From: Blautia glucerasea
GTDB taxonomy: Bacteria; Bacillota; Clostridia; Lachnospirales; Lachnospiraceae
Direction of reading: 5' to 3'
Assembly (NCBI RefSeq): GCF_020537505.1
Contig: NZ_JAJBMO010000005.1
Location: 62,001 to 126,000 of the forward strand
Length of the DNA stretch: 64,000 nt
The notes under the pieces were generated by a model that had not been told where the DNA came from, ran no database searches, and saw only the letters and a list, made by a program, of their open reading frames with translations. The translations under genes were made by a program, and so were the position numbers. Numbering within the stretch: the first letter of the stretch is position 1; the number at the start of each line of letters is the position of its first letter. Positions 1 to 8,489 of this stretch are shown here, in pieces.

Positions 1-262
1 ATGGCTAATCATTTTTCTAAAGTAAGTATCGCCTAGAGTAACTCAAAATTCCATTTCTGGATTATGATTCTCTGACAAACTTGATGGAGATTACGATTCC
101 CCATACCCTCAATATCACAAAATATCAAATTTTGCTATTAGCTCATAATAAATTTTCGCAGCTATCTGTTTTTGCACTCATAGTTATCAAAAGCTTTTTA
201 TAACCATCTGCTTCTACCAGTAACAAAATGTCAATAGTTTTTGAATCACTTTTTCAAAAAAG
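1..262. other. Left-edge AT-rich stretch without a gene
   Basis: No convincing coding sequence, RNA gene or repeat is visible here. Short open frames lack ribosome binding sites and resemble no family I know. It is the downstream flank of the leftward methyltransferase gene and belongs to the AT-rich accessory island. Confidence 0.5.
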
Positions 263-302
263 GCAAAAAATAGAACGTATAGATTATTTCCATACGCTCT
301 AT
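263..302 (-). terminator. Rho-independent terminator of the methyltransferase gene
   Basis: Two 11-base arms (270-280 and 292-302) pair with one G-U mismatch. On the minus strand the stem is followed by a run of six T (complement of 265-270). It lies about 50 bases after the stop of the methyltransferase gene. Confidence 0.7.
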
Positions 303-348
303 CTCACATTTCATATTAAATTTTTGAATTCTACAAACAGGAAATTAG

Positions 349-960
349 CTATTTCGTTGCAACAATACTTATCCAATGATTTTTTGTATTTGAATACATT
401 TTTATCTCTGTAAAACCTGCTTCTTTCAAAGCAGCAATGAGTTGATCAGAGGTGTAAATCTTCATACCATCAATCAACTTTGTCCATTTTTCATCTGCGG
501 CATTCGTTCCGTCAGATTCGTTACAAATCAGGAATGTCCCTCCGTTTTTCAGAACCCGATTTACCTCAAAAAAACATTTTTCCAATCCAGGCCAGAAGTA
601 AACTGTCTCGAAAGCAGATACATAATCAAAAACCGCATCAGGAAAAGGGATAGCAGATACATCACCTTGAACCACGCAACATTTCCCTTGTTTAATGGCG
701 GTGGCGTTCAGTTTTTGAGATTCTGCCACGCTGACCTCCGAATAATCCATTCCTGTCACATGTCCATTTCCGCATTTGCCCAACCAGGCTACAATATTTG
801 CACCGCCTCCGCAACCAACATCCAGTACCGTAGCGTCCGGATTCACTGAGATATTTGAGAATCCCCATTGTGATAACTTGGCGTGACCGATGTTCATCAT
901 CTTCGTCATCAATTTTCCGCCGAAGCCTTGTGGCTTACGAGTATTTTCAAAGAAGTTCAT
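349..960 (-). CDS. Class I SAM-dependent methyltransferase
   Basis: A 203-residue protein of the UbiE/Coq5-like (Methyltransf_11/25) type. SAM-binding motif I, LDVGCGGGANIVAWL, lies near residues 46-60. An acidic loop, GMDYSE, follows near 70-75, and GDVSAIPFPDAVFDYV near 98-113 matches motifs II-III. The start is the ATG at 960, with AGGAGG eight bases upstream. The substrate cannot be told from sequence; relatives methylate small molecules or act in resistance or metabolism. It sits downstream of transposon remnants transcribed in the same direction, so it may be cargo of an old mobile element (inference). The fold is confident; the role is unknown. Confidence 0.9.
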   Translation of the reverse strand: MNFFENTRKPQGFGGKLMTKMMNIGHAKLSQWGFSNISVNPDATVLDVGCGGGANIVAWLGKCGNGHVTGMDYSEVSVAESQKLNATAIKQGKCCVVQGDVSAIPFPDAVFDYVSAFETVYFWPGLEKCFFEVNRVLKNGGTFLICNESDGTNAADEKWTKLIDGMKIYTSDQLIAALKEAGFTEIKMYSNTKNHWISIVATK

Positions 961-1039
961 TGCATTATTCCTCCTCTTTAAATTCCGATTTGTTACTCAC
1001 ATGATATCATATTTTTTCTTCAATTACATCCACCTAATT

Positions 1040-1213
1040 TTAATACACTGCCTGTCGACTTGCTTCTGTAACCAGCATCCGGTTAATCTTCTCCTGCATT
1101 GTTTCCTTTGCATTTTCATTGAAATGATAACGGACAACATAGACTGTCTGCCCGATTTTCTTTGTAAATGTGTTACCCTCTGTTTTTGTATTCATCATTT
1201 TTTCCATAATCAT
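1040..1213 (-). CDS. tnpW: TnpW-like small transposon protein
   Basis: A 57-residue frame on the minus strand, starting at ATG 1213 (or 1207), with AAGGA upstream. The product contains KIGQTVYVVRYHFNENAKET followed by MQEKINRML. This resembles the TnpW family of small proteins in Tn4451-type mobilizable elements, which share a 'K-IG-T-Y-V-HF-...-KET-.-KI-RL' pattern. The function of TnpW is not established. The gene overlaps the end of an upstream broken frame (stop at 1210). With the relaxase fragment at 1534-1662 it marks a decayed Tn4451-like element. Assignment is from pattern memory, not a search. Confidence 0.65.
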   Translation of the reverse strand: MIMEKMMNTKTEGNTFTKKIGQTVYVVRYHFNENAKETMQEKINRMLVTEASRQAVY

Positions 1214-1320
1214 TTTTCCTTTCTTTTGGAGCCCCAGCAGAGAGTCATTCCATTGGTCTCTGTCAGAACATTATTCTTTAAATCAGGCCCAAAATGGGCA
1301 CTTCCAGTTTCACAGGCTAC
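1210..1320 (-). pseudogene. Fragment of an unidentified element-borne gene
   Basis: The open frame directly upstream of tnpW reads 36 residues, including ACETGSAHFGPDL and GMTLCWGSKRK, and ends in a TGA overlapping the tnpW ATG. An in-frame TAG precedes it and there is no good start. It therefore looks like the 3' remnant of a gene once translationally coupled to tnpW. I do not recognise the family with certainty. Confidence 0.35.
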
Positions 1321-1533
1321 CTATATATAGCCTTTTCATTTTTGCTTGCAAAAAGCCTTGTGATCACAGCACTTTTTTAACGTAAAAAGCGTTTTAATAT
1401 GATGCAGCCAACGACAAGAAGCATATCTAACAAATATCATTGTCTATCACTTCTGTTTTCTCTGCCGATATCTCTCTGGTTAATCCCTAATAATCTTCCC
1501 TGCCAGACAAGACGATAAGTACAGCGTTTGCTT

Positions 1534-1662
1534 CTATCGTGTTTCCAAATACTTTCTTCCATCATCCGATGGTTCTTCATCAAGTTCCAGTCCGTGACGT
1601 TTACAGATATCTAAAAACATTGTCCGGCAGGCAGAATCGGCTGCAGATTCAAAATTTTATTA
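1534..1662 (-). pseudogene. Remnant of a MobA/Pre-type relaxase C-terminus
   Basis: A minus-strand frame of about 42 residues with stops at both ends contains TMFLDICKRHGLELDEEP. This matches the C-terminal region of plasmid-recombination (Mob/Pre) relaxases found in Firmicute mobilizable elements, as I remember that family. The catalytic N-terminus is absent, so it is a decayed fragment. The neighbouring tnpW supports a Tn4451-like origin, where a relaxase (tnpZ) and tnpW occur together. Confidence 0.5.
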
Positions 1663-1838
1663 TTCAAAAATAAATAAAAATGGATTCCACCAAAATACCC
1701 ATCACCAAAAATGTACTGGACACTTCTATTCATTATATTTGCACCAACAACTTGAAGTTATCTTCCTGCTTACGACTTTCCAACAACATAAACTCCAAAT
1801 ATCATTTTGATAATATAAAGATACTTCTTTCTTACCCC

Positions 1839-1978
1839 AGAGCAAGATCCACCTGTGTTTAACAATATTGTCTTTCATCACAATATTCTCTTATCAGGTT
1901 TTCATCTTGCTGGGGATTCCCCAAACCCATTTTTCTATTTATGCCGAGGTCTCAGTATACACTAGAGCAAGATCCACC
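1839..1978. repeat. Pair of 15-base direct repeats, 125 bases apart
   Basis: AGAGCAAGATCCACC occurs at 1839-1853 and again at 1964-1978. ATCTTGCT at 1904-1911 is the inverse of part of the repeat, so the region can fold. No gene is visible between about 1670 and 2400. The repeats may be ends of a small lost element or part of a non-coding structure. Confidence 0.5.
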
Positions 1979-2118
1979 CCGGTAATACCATATCGCTATT
2001 TTAGCAATATGATATTTTCCGGACGTAGGATTCTTGCTGAGGATTGTGCTCCCCAGTTCCTCACATTCAGCATAAATATATAATTGGTTCCTCGAATTTC
2101 TTCGGTCACAGCACAGGG

Positions 2119-2146
2119 AGAAAAAATAGGCTAAACAGCCCTATAT
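2119..2146 (-). terminator. Possible second terminator, leftward
   Basis: ATAGGCT (2126-2132) and AGCCCTAT (2137-2144) form a bulged stem. On the minus strand it is followed by six T. It lies beyond the stronger terminator at 2312-2376 and may be a back-up or the remains of another unit. Confidence 0.4.
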
Positions 2147-2187
2147 CCCTGTGAAATCACCATGTGATTATAAAAACAGCAAGGACA

Positions 2188-2207
2188 GGAAGTGTGGATA
2201 CACTTCC
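2188..2207. repeat. Perfect 8+8 inverted repeat
   Basis: GGAAGTGT and ACACTTCC are separated by four bases (GGAT). No T-tract follows on either strand, so it is not an obvious terminator. Its role is unknown. Confidence 0.5.
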
Positions 2208-2311
2208 GCAAAATTGCCAATTTCGGAGCCATATCCAAAATTGAAAAATACATAAAAATCAAAAATCCGAAACCCTACTCGATATCCAAATTTATAATTT
2301 TTACAGATTAC

Positions 2312-2376
2312 CAAAAAAACCAATATGAAAATTTTACAAATTTTGTAACACATGTAAAATTCACATATTGGTTTTC
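2312..2376 (-). terminator. Strong terminator after the DUF262 gene
   Basis: Twelve-base perfect arms AAAACCAATATG (2316-2327) and CATATTGGTTTT (2364-2375) extend inward through ATTTTAC/GTAAAAT. On the minus strand the stem runs into seven T. It lies 28 bases after the stop of the leftward DUF262 gene and probably ends the defence operon. Confidence 0.8.
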
Positions 2377-2403
2377 ATTCAGCTTTTATGGATTGGGAAT
2401 ATT

Positions 2404-4125
2404 CTATATTTTCCAAATATTCTGTGCATTAGCTAAGAGCCATTCTGCACGATTTTCTATTTCATGTTCGTTCCAATCATTTTTTTGAAGTACGTCATGT
2501 AATGTATAAAGTCCGCTCGCACACAAAAGTAAGCCTGGTTTATTTTGTCCCTTCCCCGCCTTTTTTACATTCCATGCAGCATCACGTATAGATGCATTTA
2601 AAGCTTGCGGAATAATCGCCAAATTCCCCAATGTCAATAATAGAGAATCTCTCTTTTTTGCATCATCTTCTGTCGCACAAGCTCCCCAATTATTTCTCCA
2701 TTTCTTTGGCATTAAATGTTCCAAACTATAATTGTTAAATCCAAGCAATGCTGTAGAACTATTGTCTGAACGAATTTTACTTTCTAGCAAATAAATAATT
2801 CCTTTCGATTGCAGATTAACCAGTTTTGATGTTTCAAAGCCAATTTTCATTTCATTATCATCTGGACAATATGTAGTTGCATCACCAATTCCTTTTAAAC
2901 GTAAAGTTAAAGTCTGCGAATCCAGCACTTTATTCAAAATCAATGAAGTGAATAAATTATTGTAACTTTTAGTAGATGCATGTACCACAACTCTTCTCAT
3001 TATATAACTTTCCAAAATTCCATACATTTTATTTAGCTCGTTTTTGTCCTGCACGTTTTTTGCAATATATAAAATATATGGTATCATCGTTGTATTCTTT
3101 AATCCAAAAATCACAACATTTATACGTTCAATACCTTCTTCCTTCGGTATACTCATTCCACATTGATTTGGGTTCAAATTATTTCTGAAACACTCTGCAT
3201 ATTCTTTCATCTGATCTAGCACAATATTTTTATTGCCACCACAATACTTATTGATGAAATGCTGATAAGACTGAGCAAGCCTGTCTACCCTAGAATACAT
3301 AAGTTTGTCTTCATTAGAAATATTATACTGCTTATCCTGAATAAATAATTGAAAATAGGAATCAAAGAATATGTCAATAATTGCTCTCTTTATTCGTCCT
3401 GTCTCAATTTCCCTATCCCAATATACTTTAGTCTCATCATTTTTTTCAAATACATCTGCCCATTTTCTTTCATATTCGCCAACAGTCTCTCGATTGAAAA
3501 AATAATTTTTTAATAATTCAGATGTAGTTAGATTTACGCCCAAGGAATTAATTGTATCAAAAATTTGCTGTTCATCTTCATCCGCATCCAAATCAATACG
3601 AACAAATTGTGTATTTACAAATATTGTCATAATGTCCAGCTTACTTTCGTCAATATGTTCCACAAAATAATTAAATGCTCCAATTATTCTGGACACCGGC
3701 TCTGGATTATCAATTATTTCCGCTTTGCTCAATGACATTACTTTTTCAAAAGCCTGTATGTCGTTCCTTCCATGTCTAAGCGCAATCATTTGACCCATGA
3801 TTCTAAATTGGCAATCAAACAACGCAGTCTGTCCTAATTTTAAGCAAAGCACTTTCATAAATATCAAAAAAGTTGTTAATCGTTGCTGACCATCAACTAT
3901 TGTTCTGCAATCCGCAAAGTTTTCTCCCAATTTAGGCTTTCGACCTTCTTTCAGAATAATAGAACCCAAGAAATGTGGTTTTTTTGTCTTTACTACAAAC
4001 TCCATATCTTCAAGAAGTCGTCCCCAAAGGTCTTCTTTCCACACATATGATCTCTGAAAAAAAGGAACTTCCACCAACGTAGAATTGTTAAAAATATTGG
4101 TAATTAACGCTTTATGTGCATCCAT
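2404..4125 (-). CDS. DUF262/DUF1524 (GmrSD-like) protein
   Basis: A 573-residue protein. The start is taken at ATG 4125, with AAGGAG 12 bases upstream; an upstream frame to 4191 would overlap the neighbouring gene without a site. The N-terminal DUF262 domain shows VPFFQRSYVW (20-29) and TIVDGQQRL (75-83), the DGQQR signature seen in GmrS/DndB-related ParB-like folds. Near 468-476, LEHLMPKKW and the C-terminal tail fit DUF1524, an HNH-like nuclease domain. Fused DUF262-DUF1524 proteins are type IV-like restriction factors (GmrSD, BrxU) against modified phage DNA. It follows the MmeI-like gene by 20 bases, so it is likely co-transcribed. The family is secure; the anti-phage role is inferred from context. 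Confidence 0.88.
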   Translation of the reverse strand: MDAHKALITNIFNNSTLVEVPFFQRSYVWKEDLWGRLLEDMEFVVKTKKPHFLGSIILKEGRKPKLGENFADCRTIVDGQQRLTTFLIFMKVLCLKLGQTALFDCQFRIMGQMIALRHGRNDIQAFEKVMSLSKAEIIDNPEPVSRIIGAFNYFVEHIDESKLDIMTIFVNTQFVRIDLDADEDEQQIFDTINSLGVNLTTSELLKNYFFNRETVGEYERKWADVFEKNDETKVYWDREIETGRIKRAIIDIFFDSYFQLFIQDKQYNISNEDKLMYSRVDRLAQSYQHFINKYCGGNKNIVLDQMKEYAECFRNNLNPNQCGMSIPKEEGIERINVVIFGLKNTTMIPYILYIAKNVQDKNELNKMYGILESYIMRRVVVHASTKSYNNLFTSLILNKVLDSQTLTLRLKGIGDATTYCPDDNEMKIGFETSKLVNLQSKGIIYLLESKIRSDNSSTALLGFNNYSLEHLMPKKWRNNWGACATEDDAKKRDSLLLTLGNLAIIPQALNASIRDAAWNVKKAGKGQNKPGLLLCASGLYTLHDVLQKNDWNEHEIENRAEWLLANAQNIWKI

Positions 4126-4145
4126 CTTTCTTCGTTGCTCCTTAC

Positions 4146-6947
4146 TTATCTTTGCATTTTTTGATATAGCTTCATCAATTCTGCAACACACTCTTCTTCT
4201 GTCATTTTTATGCCAAAACCATAGGCTGCCATAACTGCCTTATCATTTGCGATATGTGCTTTTCGCAATTCCGGTGGCATAGTCAGTTCATCATAAAGAT
4301 CTGCAAGGCTGCTGTCCGGATATAATGCTCTGGCATCAAGGATTGCCTGTGCAGTCTGTTCGATTTTTTGCCGTTGTGGGACGGTAGGCTCCGGCCATGG
4401 GAAGTTATTATAAACAATATCTTTAGAATAACGATAATCACTTTTTAATCGCCCACAAACGACACGCACCCATGCCATATGAACATTAGATGTAAGCACG
4501 CCAAAATGATAAAGTGTTGCATCTGGAATTATTTTCACAAGATTACTGCAAAAAATATTAGGTGTAAAAAATCCCATTGGAATGTATCTTCTTCGTTGTG
4601 ATGATACTTCAGGAATTACAATATAATTCTCCTTTGGCATATTTTCCACATGAAACCTTGTTGGTCTTTCTGCCAATTTAACAGTTCCAGCGCTTGTACT
4701 TTGCAGCCGATATTCTTTTACTGCCCTTATTCTTTCCATACACATTGGAAGTTTTCTTAATTCTGCTGGGCTACACTCACCCAACCAAAGACAATATCTC
4801 GGTGACCTGTTAATAAATTCCTTTGAGCCATACCAAGGGCGAAAGTATTTTTTTGCTTCAGGTTCTTTTTTTATAAAATCCTCCATTTCATCTTTTTCAA
4901 AAAGATAATAGCCACCGTCAATCGGCTTATTTCCGATTCCTATGTCTGGAATATTACAGATAGGTTTGTTTCTGCTCTCAACATATACATTCGCTGCATC
5001 TAACAGGTATCCATTGATGTTTTTTGCAATTTGATATCGTTCATCTGTAAATATCTTTTTGGGTTTATCATAAGGCGCAATACTAAATCCAATAATCACA
5101 CAATGCACATGGGCCTTTATCTTTGCTTCACTATCCCATTGAAATGTTCGATATGCAAAGTCAATATGCACGCCATTTTCCAATAGTGGTTTCCACAAAT
5201 TAGCAACACTTTCTCCTTGGGAAACAGAATTTGTCGAAACCAATGCAGCTCGTATTGATGTATTCTTCATAAAATCTGCACATTTCTTATACCAGCAGCA
5301 AACGTAATCCATATTTCCAACATTTTTCCAGCCTTGAAAAATTTCTTTCACATCATCTTTCTGTTCAGAACTCATTACTCTAGCACCAACAAACGGAGGA
5401 TTTCCCATAATATATGATACCTGATATTTCGGTACAACGCTCTCCCAGTCAATCTGTAAAGAATTGCCTTCCACAATAAATGCATTAGTTGTCAATGGCA
5501 GAAAATCCAGATTCATGTGAACAATGTCTTCTGTCTCTTTCATCATCTGTGATTCTGCAATCCACAATGCAGTCTTGGCAACTGTGACAGCAAAATCATT
5601 TATTTCGATTCCATAAAACTGATTAATAGAAACATGAATCGGAGAAGATTCATCGAAGCCAAAAGTAATCTGTCCTCTCTGCAATTCTTTTATGACTTCA
5701 TTCTCCAATCGTCGGATACTGATATATGTCTCTGTAAGGAAATTTCCACTTCCCGCTGCCGGATCAAGCCACCGAAGATTTGATAACTTTGTCTGGAAGT
5801 CTCTCAGCTTTTTATCTTTTGTTCTCTGAACCGTTATCTGCTGAATTTCTTTCAGTTCATTTTTCAGATCATCCAGAAACAGTGGATCAATGACTTTATG
5901 AATATTTTCGATAGATGTATAATGCATTCCTCCAGAACGTCTGGTCTCAGGATTTAATGTAGATTCAAATACGGCTCCAAATATAGTTGGAGAAATATCA
6001 CTCCAATCAAAATCTTCTGACGCTTTTGTAAGAAGTAATTCTTTAATTTCCTCTGTAAAAGGTGGTATCTCAATAGTTTCATCAGCAAATAACCCGCCAT
6101 TTACATATGGAAACTGAGCAAGATCTTCCTCCAAATACTCGTCCCGATCTGATATCGGCGTATCCAATACTTTAAATAATTCTATTAATGCTCTTCGACA
6201 ATCCCTTACTTCATATGTTTCCAAATAATCATGAAACATATTTCTCTTACCCAAAATTCCAGCATCTTCAGCATATAAGCAAAAGACAATCCGTACACAT
6301 AAAGCATTCAGGCTCTTTAATTTATGCTCTCTTTTTTCTTTCTGTTCGGACGTTTCATCTTTTTCTTTAATATCCGGTATACGATATTGTTTTAAAAACG
6401 CATCATAAATAAGCCCAACAATATCTCCTGCTTTTATTGATACTTCCATTTCATGCGATATTGTCTTTACTTCTTTTTTTACCAAGAAATCCAACAATGG
6501 ATATTTGCTTTGTAATTCATCTAAAGCAATCTTTGTCGGTTCTGGCTGTTTCTGGTTCATATCATAAATCCAAATTTCCGCAAAATTTGACGTAACAATC
6601 CACCGAGCTCTTTCATCAAAAGTCAGCTTTCCATTATATCTGTCTGCCTGTTCAAATGGAGTAAGATCAACATCTCCTGAATTCCTGATTTTCTGATCCA
6701 ATGCTTTTCCAAGACTCTTCTGTTCAATAATTACTCGTGTTTCAGGAATATATACATCAATACGTTTTGTATTTCCATCAATTACAACTTTCTTTTCAAA
6801 GTTCAAACGTTCTGTCACATTATCCATTCCCAAAACGTTCGTCAATAAATCAATCCAATAAGAACGTCCATCTTCATCTTCTTTCCCTTTTCCCATCCAT
6901 CGGTTTACAAATTGACGGGCAGCCTCTCTTTGTTCTGCATCTGTCAT
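4146..6947 (-). CDS. MmeI-like type IIL restriction-modification enzyme
   Basis: A 933-residue single-chain enzyme, close to the roughly 920 residues of MmeI. The N-terminal nuclease region has RIDVYIPETRVIIEQKS (residues 62-78), giving D64-X10-E75-Q-K77, a PD-(D/E)xK arrangement. A helical spacer follows. The adenine methyltransferase domain shows motif I LDPAAGSGNF (394-403) and motif IV NPPF (516-519). The region after about 620 should hold the target-recognition domain. In this family one polypeptide cleaves about 20 bases from its site and protects by methylating one strand. The start ATG 6947 has AGGAGG 10 bases upstream. Nuclease and methyltransferase residues both look intact, so it is probably active. 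Confidence 0.88.
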   Translation of the reverse strand: MTDAEQREAARQFVNRWMGKGKEDEDGRSYWIDLLTNVLGMDNVTERLNFEKKVVIDGNTKRIDVYIPETRVIIEQKSLGKALDQKIRNSGDVDLTPFEQADRYNGKLTFDERARWIVTSNFAEIWIYDMNQKQPEPTKIALDELQSKYPLLDFLVKKEVKTISHEMEVSIKAGDIVGLIYDAFLKQYRIPDIKEKDETSEQKEKREHKLKSLNALCVRIVFCLYAEDAGILGKRNMFHDYLETYEVRDCRRALIELFKVLDTPISDRDEYLEEDLAQFPYVNGGLFADETIEIPPFTEEIKELLLTKASEDFDWSDISPTIFGAVFESTLNPETRRSGGMHYTSIENIHKVIDPLFLDDLKNELKEIQQITVQRTKDKKLRDFQTKLSNLRWLDPAAGSGNFLTETYISIRRLENEVIKELQRGQITFGFDESSPIHVSINQFYGIEINDFAVTVAKTALWIAESQMMKETEDIVHMNLDFLPLTTNAFIVEGNSLQIDWESVVPKYQVSYIMGNPPFVGARVMSSEQKDDVKEIFQGWKNVGNMDYVCCWYKKCADFMKNTSIRAALVSTNSVSQGESVANLWKPLLENGVHIDFAYRTFQWDSEAKIKAHVHCVIIGFSIAPYDKPKKIFTDERYQIAKNINGYLLDAANVYVESRNKPICNIPDIGIGNKPIDGGYYLFEKDEMEDFIKKEPEAKKYFRPWYGSKEFINRSPRYCLWLGECSPAELRKLPMCMERIRAVKEYRLQSTSAGTVKLAERPTRFHVENMPKENYIVIPEVSSQRRRYIPMGFFTPNIFCSNLVKIIPDATLYHFGVLTSNVHMAWVRVVCGRLKSDYRYSKDIVYNNFPWPEPTVPQRQKIEQTAQAILDARALYPDSSLADLYDELTMPPELRKAHIANDKAVMAAYGFGIKMTEEECVAELMKLYQKMQR

Positions 6948-7057
6948 GCTTTTTTCCTCCTAAATAATCGTGCATTCACAAATCTTTCTCCGACTATTTT
7001 TACATATCATATCCACAGTATATCATAAAATTATTACAGAACAGCATTCATATATCA

Positions 7058-7546
7058 TTATTTGTATTGTGTCTGCACACAAGGAACTTCTACCGCCAAA
7101 TCATAATAATATTGATACATGATCATGTTATCTTTTGCTTCTATATACACTCTCTGCGCTTCTTTCATCAAGTTATTCCAAATATCTTTCCATTCACTAG
7201 GAGCTGAATCTAAAAACCACATATTATTAAATGACATTTCTATCGTCCCCCATAAATCATCTTCTTTACGCTCAGTTTTTATATTCATCTGCATATTTCG
7301 TGCAATTTCCAATGCATCTTTTTGTAAAAAAGTGAACTTCACTACTTTTTGAGGATCTGGAACTTTCTTAAAACGACGCATATGAGCTTCTGCCTTTTTA
7401 ATAATTGTTTCCAATTGTTCATCATGCCATTTTTTATCCTCTAGTATCTCTTCTTCTGACATTTGCGCTTTTTCTTCATTAATTTCTCTTTGCATTTCTT
7501 CCAATTCACGCTGTGCAATATCATAATATTTCTTTTCAATCACCAT
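7058..7546 (-). CDS. Uncharacterised charged protein between XRE regulator and RM gene
   Basis: A 162-residue protein I do not recognise. Residues 1-60 are very rich in Glu and Lys and should form a coiled coil. Later regions contain several Trp residues and end in an aromatic-rich segment (MYQYYYDLAVEV). There is no signal peptide or membrane segment. The start ATG 7546 has GGGAG seven bases upstream. It lies in the same direction as the restriction-modification gene, about 110 bases before it, and could be an accessory or an anti-restriction partner, but nothing in the sequence shows this. Confidence 0.75.
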   Translation of the reverse strand: MVIEKKYYDIAQRELEEMQREINEEKAQMSEEEILEDKKWHDEQLETIIKKAEAHMRRFKKVPDPQKVVKFTFLQKDALEIARNMQMNIKTERKEDDLWGTIEMSFNNMWFLDSAPSEWKDIWNNLMKEAQRVYIEAKDNMIMYQYYYDLAVEVPCVQTQYK

Positions 7547-7603
7547 AATCTCCCAACTCCATAAAAAAAGAAACAGTCAACATTTTCGTTACAACTGTTT
7601 CCT

Positions 7604-7924
7604 TTATTTTTGAAGTCCCCGGAGCATTTGTATCACTACATTCTGTTCTTTTTCATCAAGATTATTCCAAATATTCAGAACCTCTTGTTGTGATTCTGAT
7701 AAGCTTACTGGAACATCCATTCCGGCAAAGAATTGTGCCATTGTTACTCCCAGTGCATCACATATCTTTTCTACAGTAGGCATGGTTGGTAAACTTTCTT
7801 TAGCAATAATTTTTCCAATCGAAGATTGAGATATACCAGTCAATTGTGACAGCCGATATTTACTCATATCACGTTTTTTACATAAAGCTATAATATTGTC
7901 CGCAATATAATCCTCTGTACGCAA
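7604..7924 (-). CDS. XRE-family helix-turn-helix regulator
   Basis: A 106-residue protein with a Cro/CI helix-turn-helix at about residues 8-62 (KYRLSQLTGISQSSIGKII is the HTH core) and a short acidic C-terminus. The start is read as TTG at 7924, with AGAGGTG seven bases upstream. It heads the leftward defence block, in the position of a controller protein of a restriction-modification system. A 7+7 inverted repeat at 7948-7968, directly upstream, is a likely autoregulatory operator. Confidence 0.85.
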   Translation of the reverse strand: MRTEDYIADNIIALCKKRDMSKYRLSQLTGISQSSIGKIIAKESLPTMPTVEKICDALGVTMAQFFAGMDVPVSLSESQQEVLNIWNNLDEKEQNVVIQMLRGLQK

Positions 7925-7947
7925 GTAAATACACCTCTTTCCGATAG

Positions 7948-7968
7948 TAGTTACCTTAATTGTAACTA
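7948..7968. promoter_or_regulatory. Inverted-repeat operator upstream of the XRE gene
   Basis: TAGTTAC and GTAACTA are separated by seven bases (CTTAATT). It lies just upstream of the ribosome binding site of the leftward XRE gene, where a self-repressing regulator would bind. The half-site TAGTT recurs at 8975-8991. Confidence 0.5.
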
Positions 7969-8048
7969 GAAATCCGCAAAAATATTAGAGATGTATCTTA
8001 CAAGTATTTACTAAGGGAAACAGTAGTATTAAAACAAAAAAAATAGAA

Positions 8049-8264
8049 CTATATAAAGTTGTATTCCATTAATGTCAGCTTATTATCTAAATGCTCATAT
8101 TCTCTTTGTACCTCTTCAATTTTATCATATAGTTTCAGCACTGTCGAACCCTTTATCATTTTATTTTCTTGGCACATCTGCCGGAATTTTTCTTTGTACT
8201 CCCGCAGTATTCTTCCTTTTTCCTCTAATTCCTCCAGTGTTTTAATTTCCTCTTTATCTGCCAT
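8049..8264 (-). CDS. Small coiled-coil hypothetical protein
   Basis: A 71-residue protein with heptad-like Glu/Lys/Leu content throughout, probably one long helix or hairpin. The start ATG 8264 has AGAGGA eight bases upstream, which favours a real gene. It is divergent from the rightward XRE gene at 8490 and upstream of the leftward XRE gene. No family is recognised. Confidence 0.6.
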   Translation of the reverse strand: MADKEEIKTLEELEEKGRILREYKEKFRQMCQENKMIKGSTVLKLYDKIEEVQREYEHLDNKLTLMEYNFI

Positions 8265-8319
8265 GTATTTTCCTCTCAGACATAATTTTTAATACATAAA
8301 TAATAACCTTTTTTTCGCT

Positions 8320-8335
8320 GTTGTTCAATTACAAC
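8320..8335. promoter_or_regulatory. Inverted repeat in divergent intergenic region
   Basis: GTTGT and ACAAC are separated by TCAATT. It lies between the leftward 71-residue gene and the rightward XRE gene and could be an operator for one of the two XRE proteins. No matching promoter was identified with confidence. Confidence 0.35.
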
Positions 8336-8489
8336 TTATCGCCTTTTTCTCCCATCAATCGACAATCTTCTTTTTGCTATATACATATGATATACTTCTT
8401 TTCATGCAACCAATTACTATTGTATAGCTCACCATTTTTTCTATCTACAACACAAAAAAGTCAAGTTGTGATGGAAAGGAGGTGAGGAC

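Noticed and set aside
228..413. Rightward 61-residue frame near the left edge
   Set aside because: It crosses the methyltransferase terminator and enters that gene in antisense; no ribosome binding site is present.
1680..2083. Two rightward frames of 60-71 residues in the gene-free stretch
   Set aside because: They contain the 15-base repeats and lack ribosome binding sites and recognisable motifs.
2168..2353. Leftward 61-residue hydrophobic frame
   Set aside because: It covers the terminator hairpin of the DUF262 gene and a palindrome, and its composition reflects AT-rich DNA.
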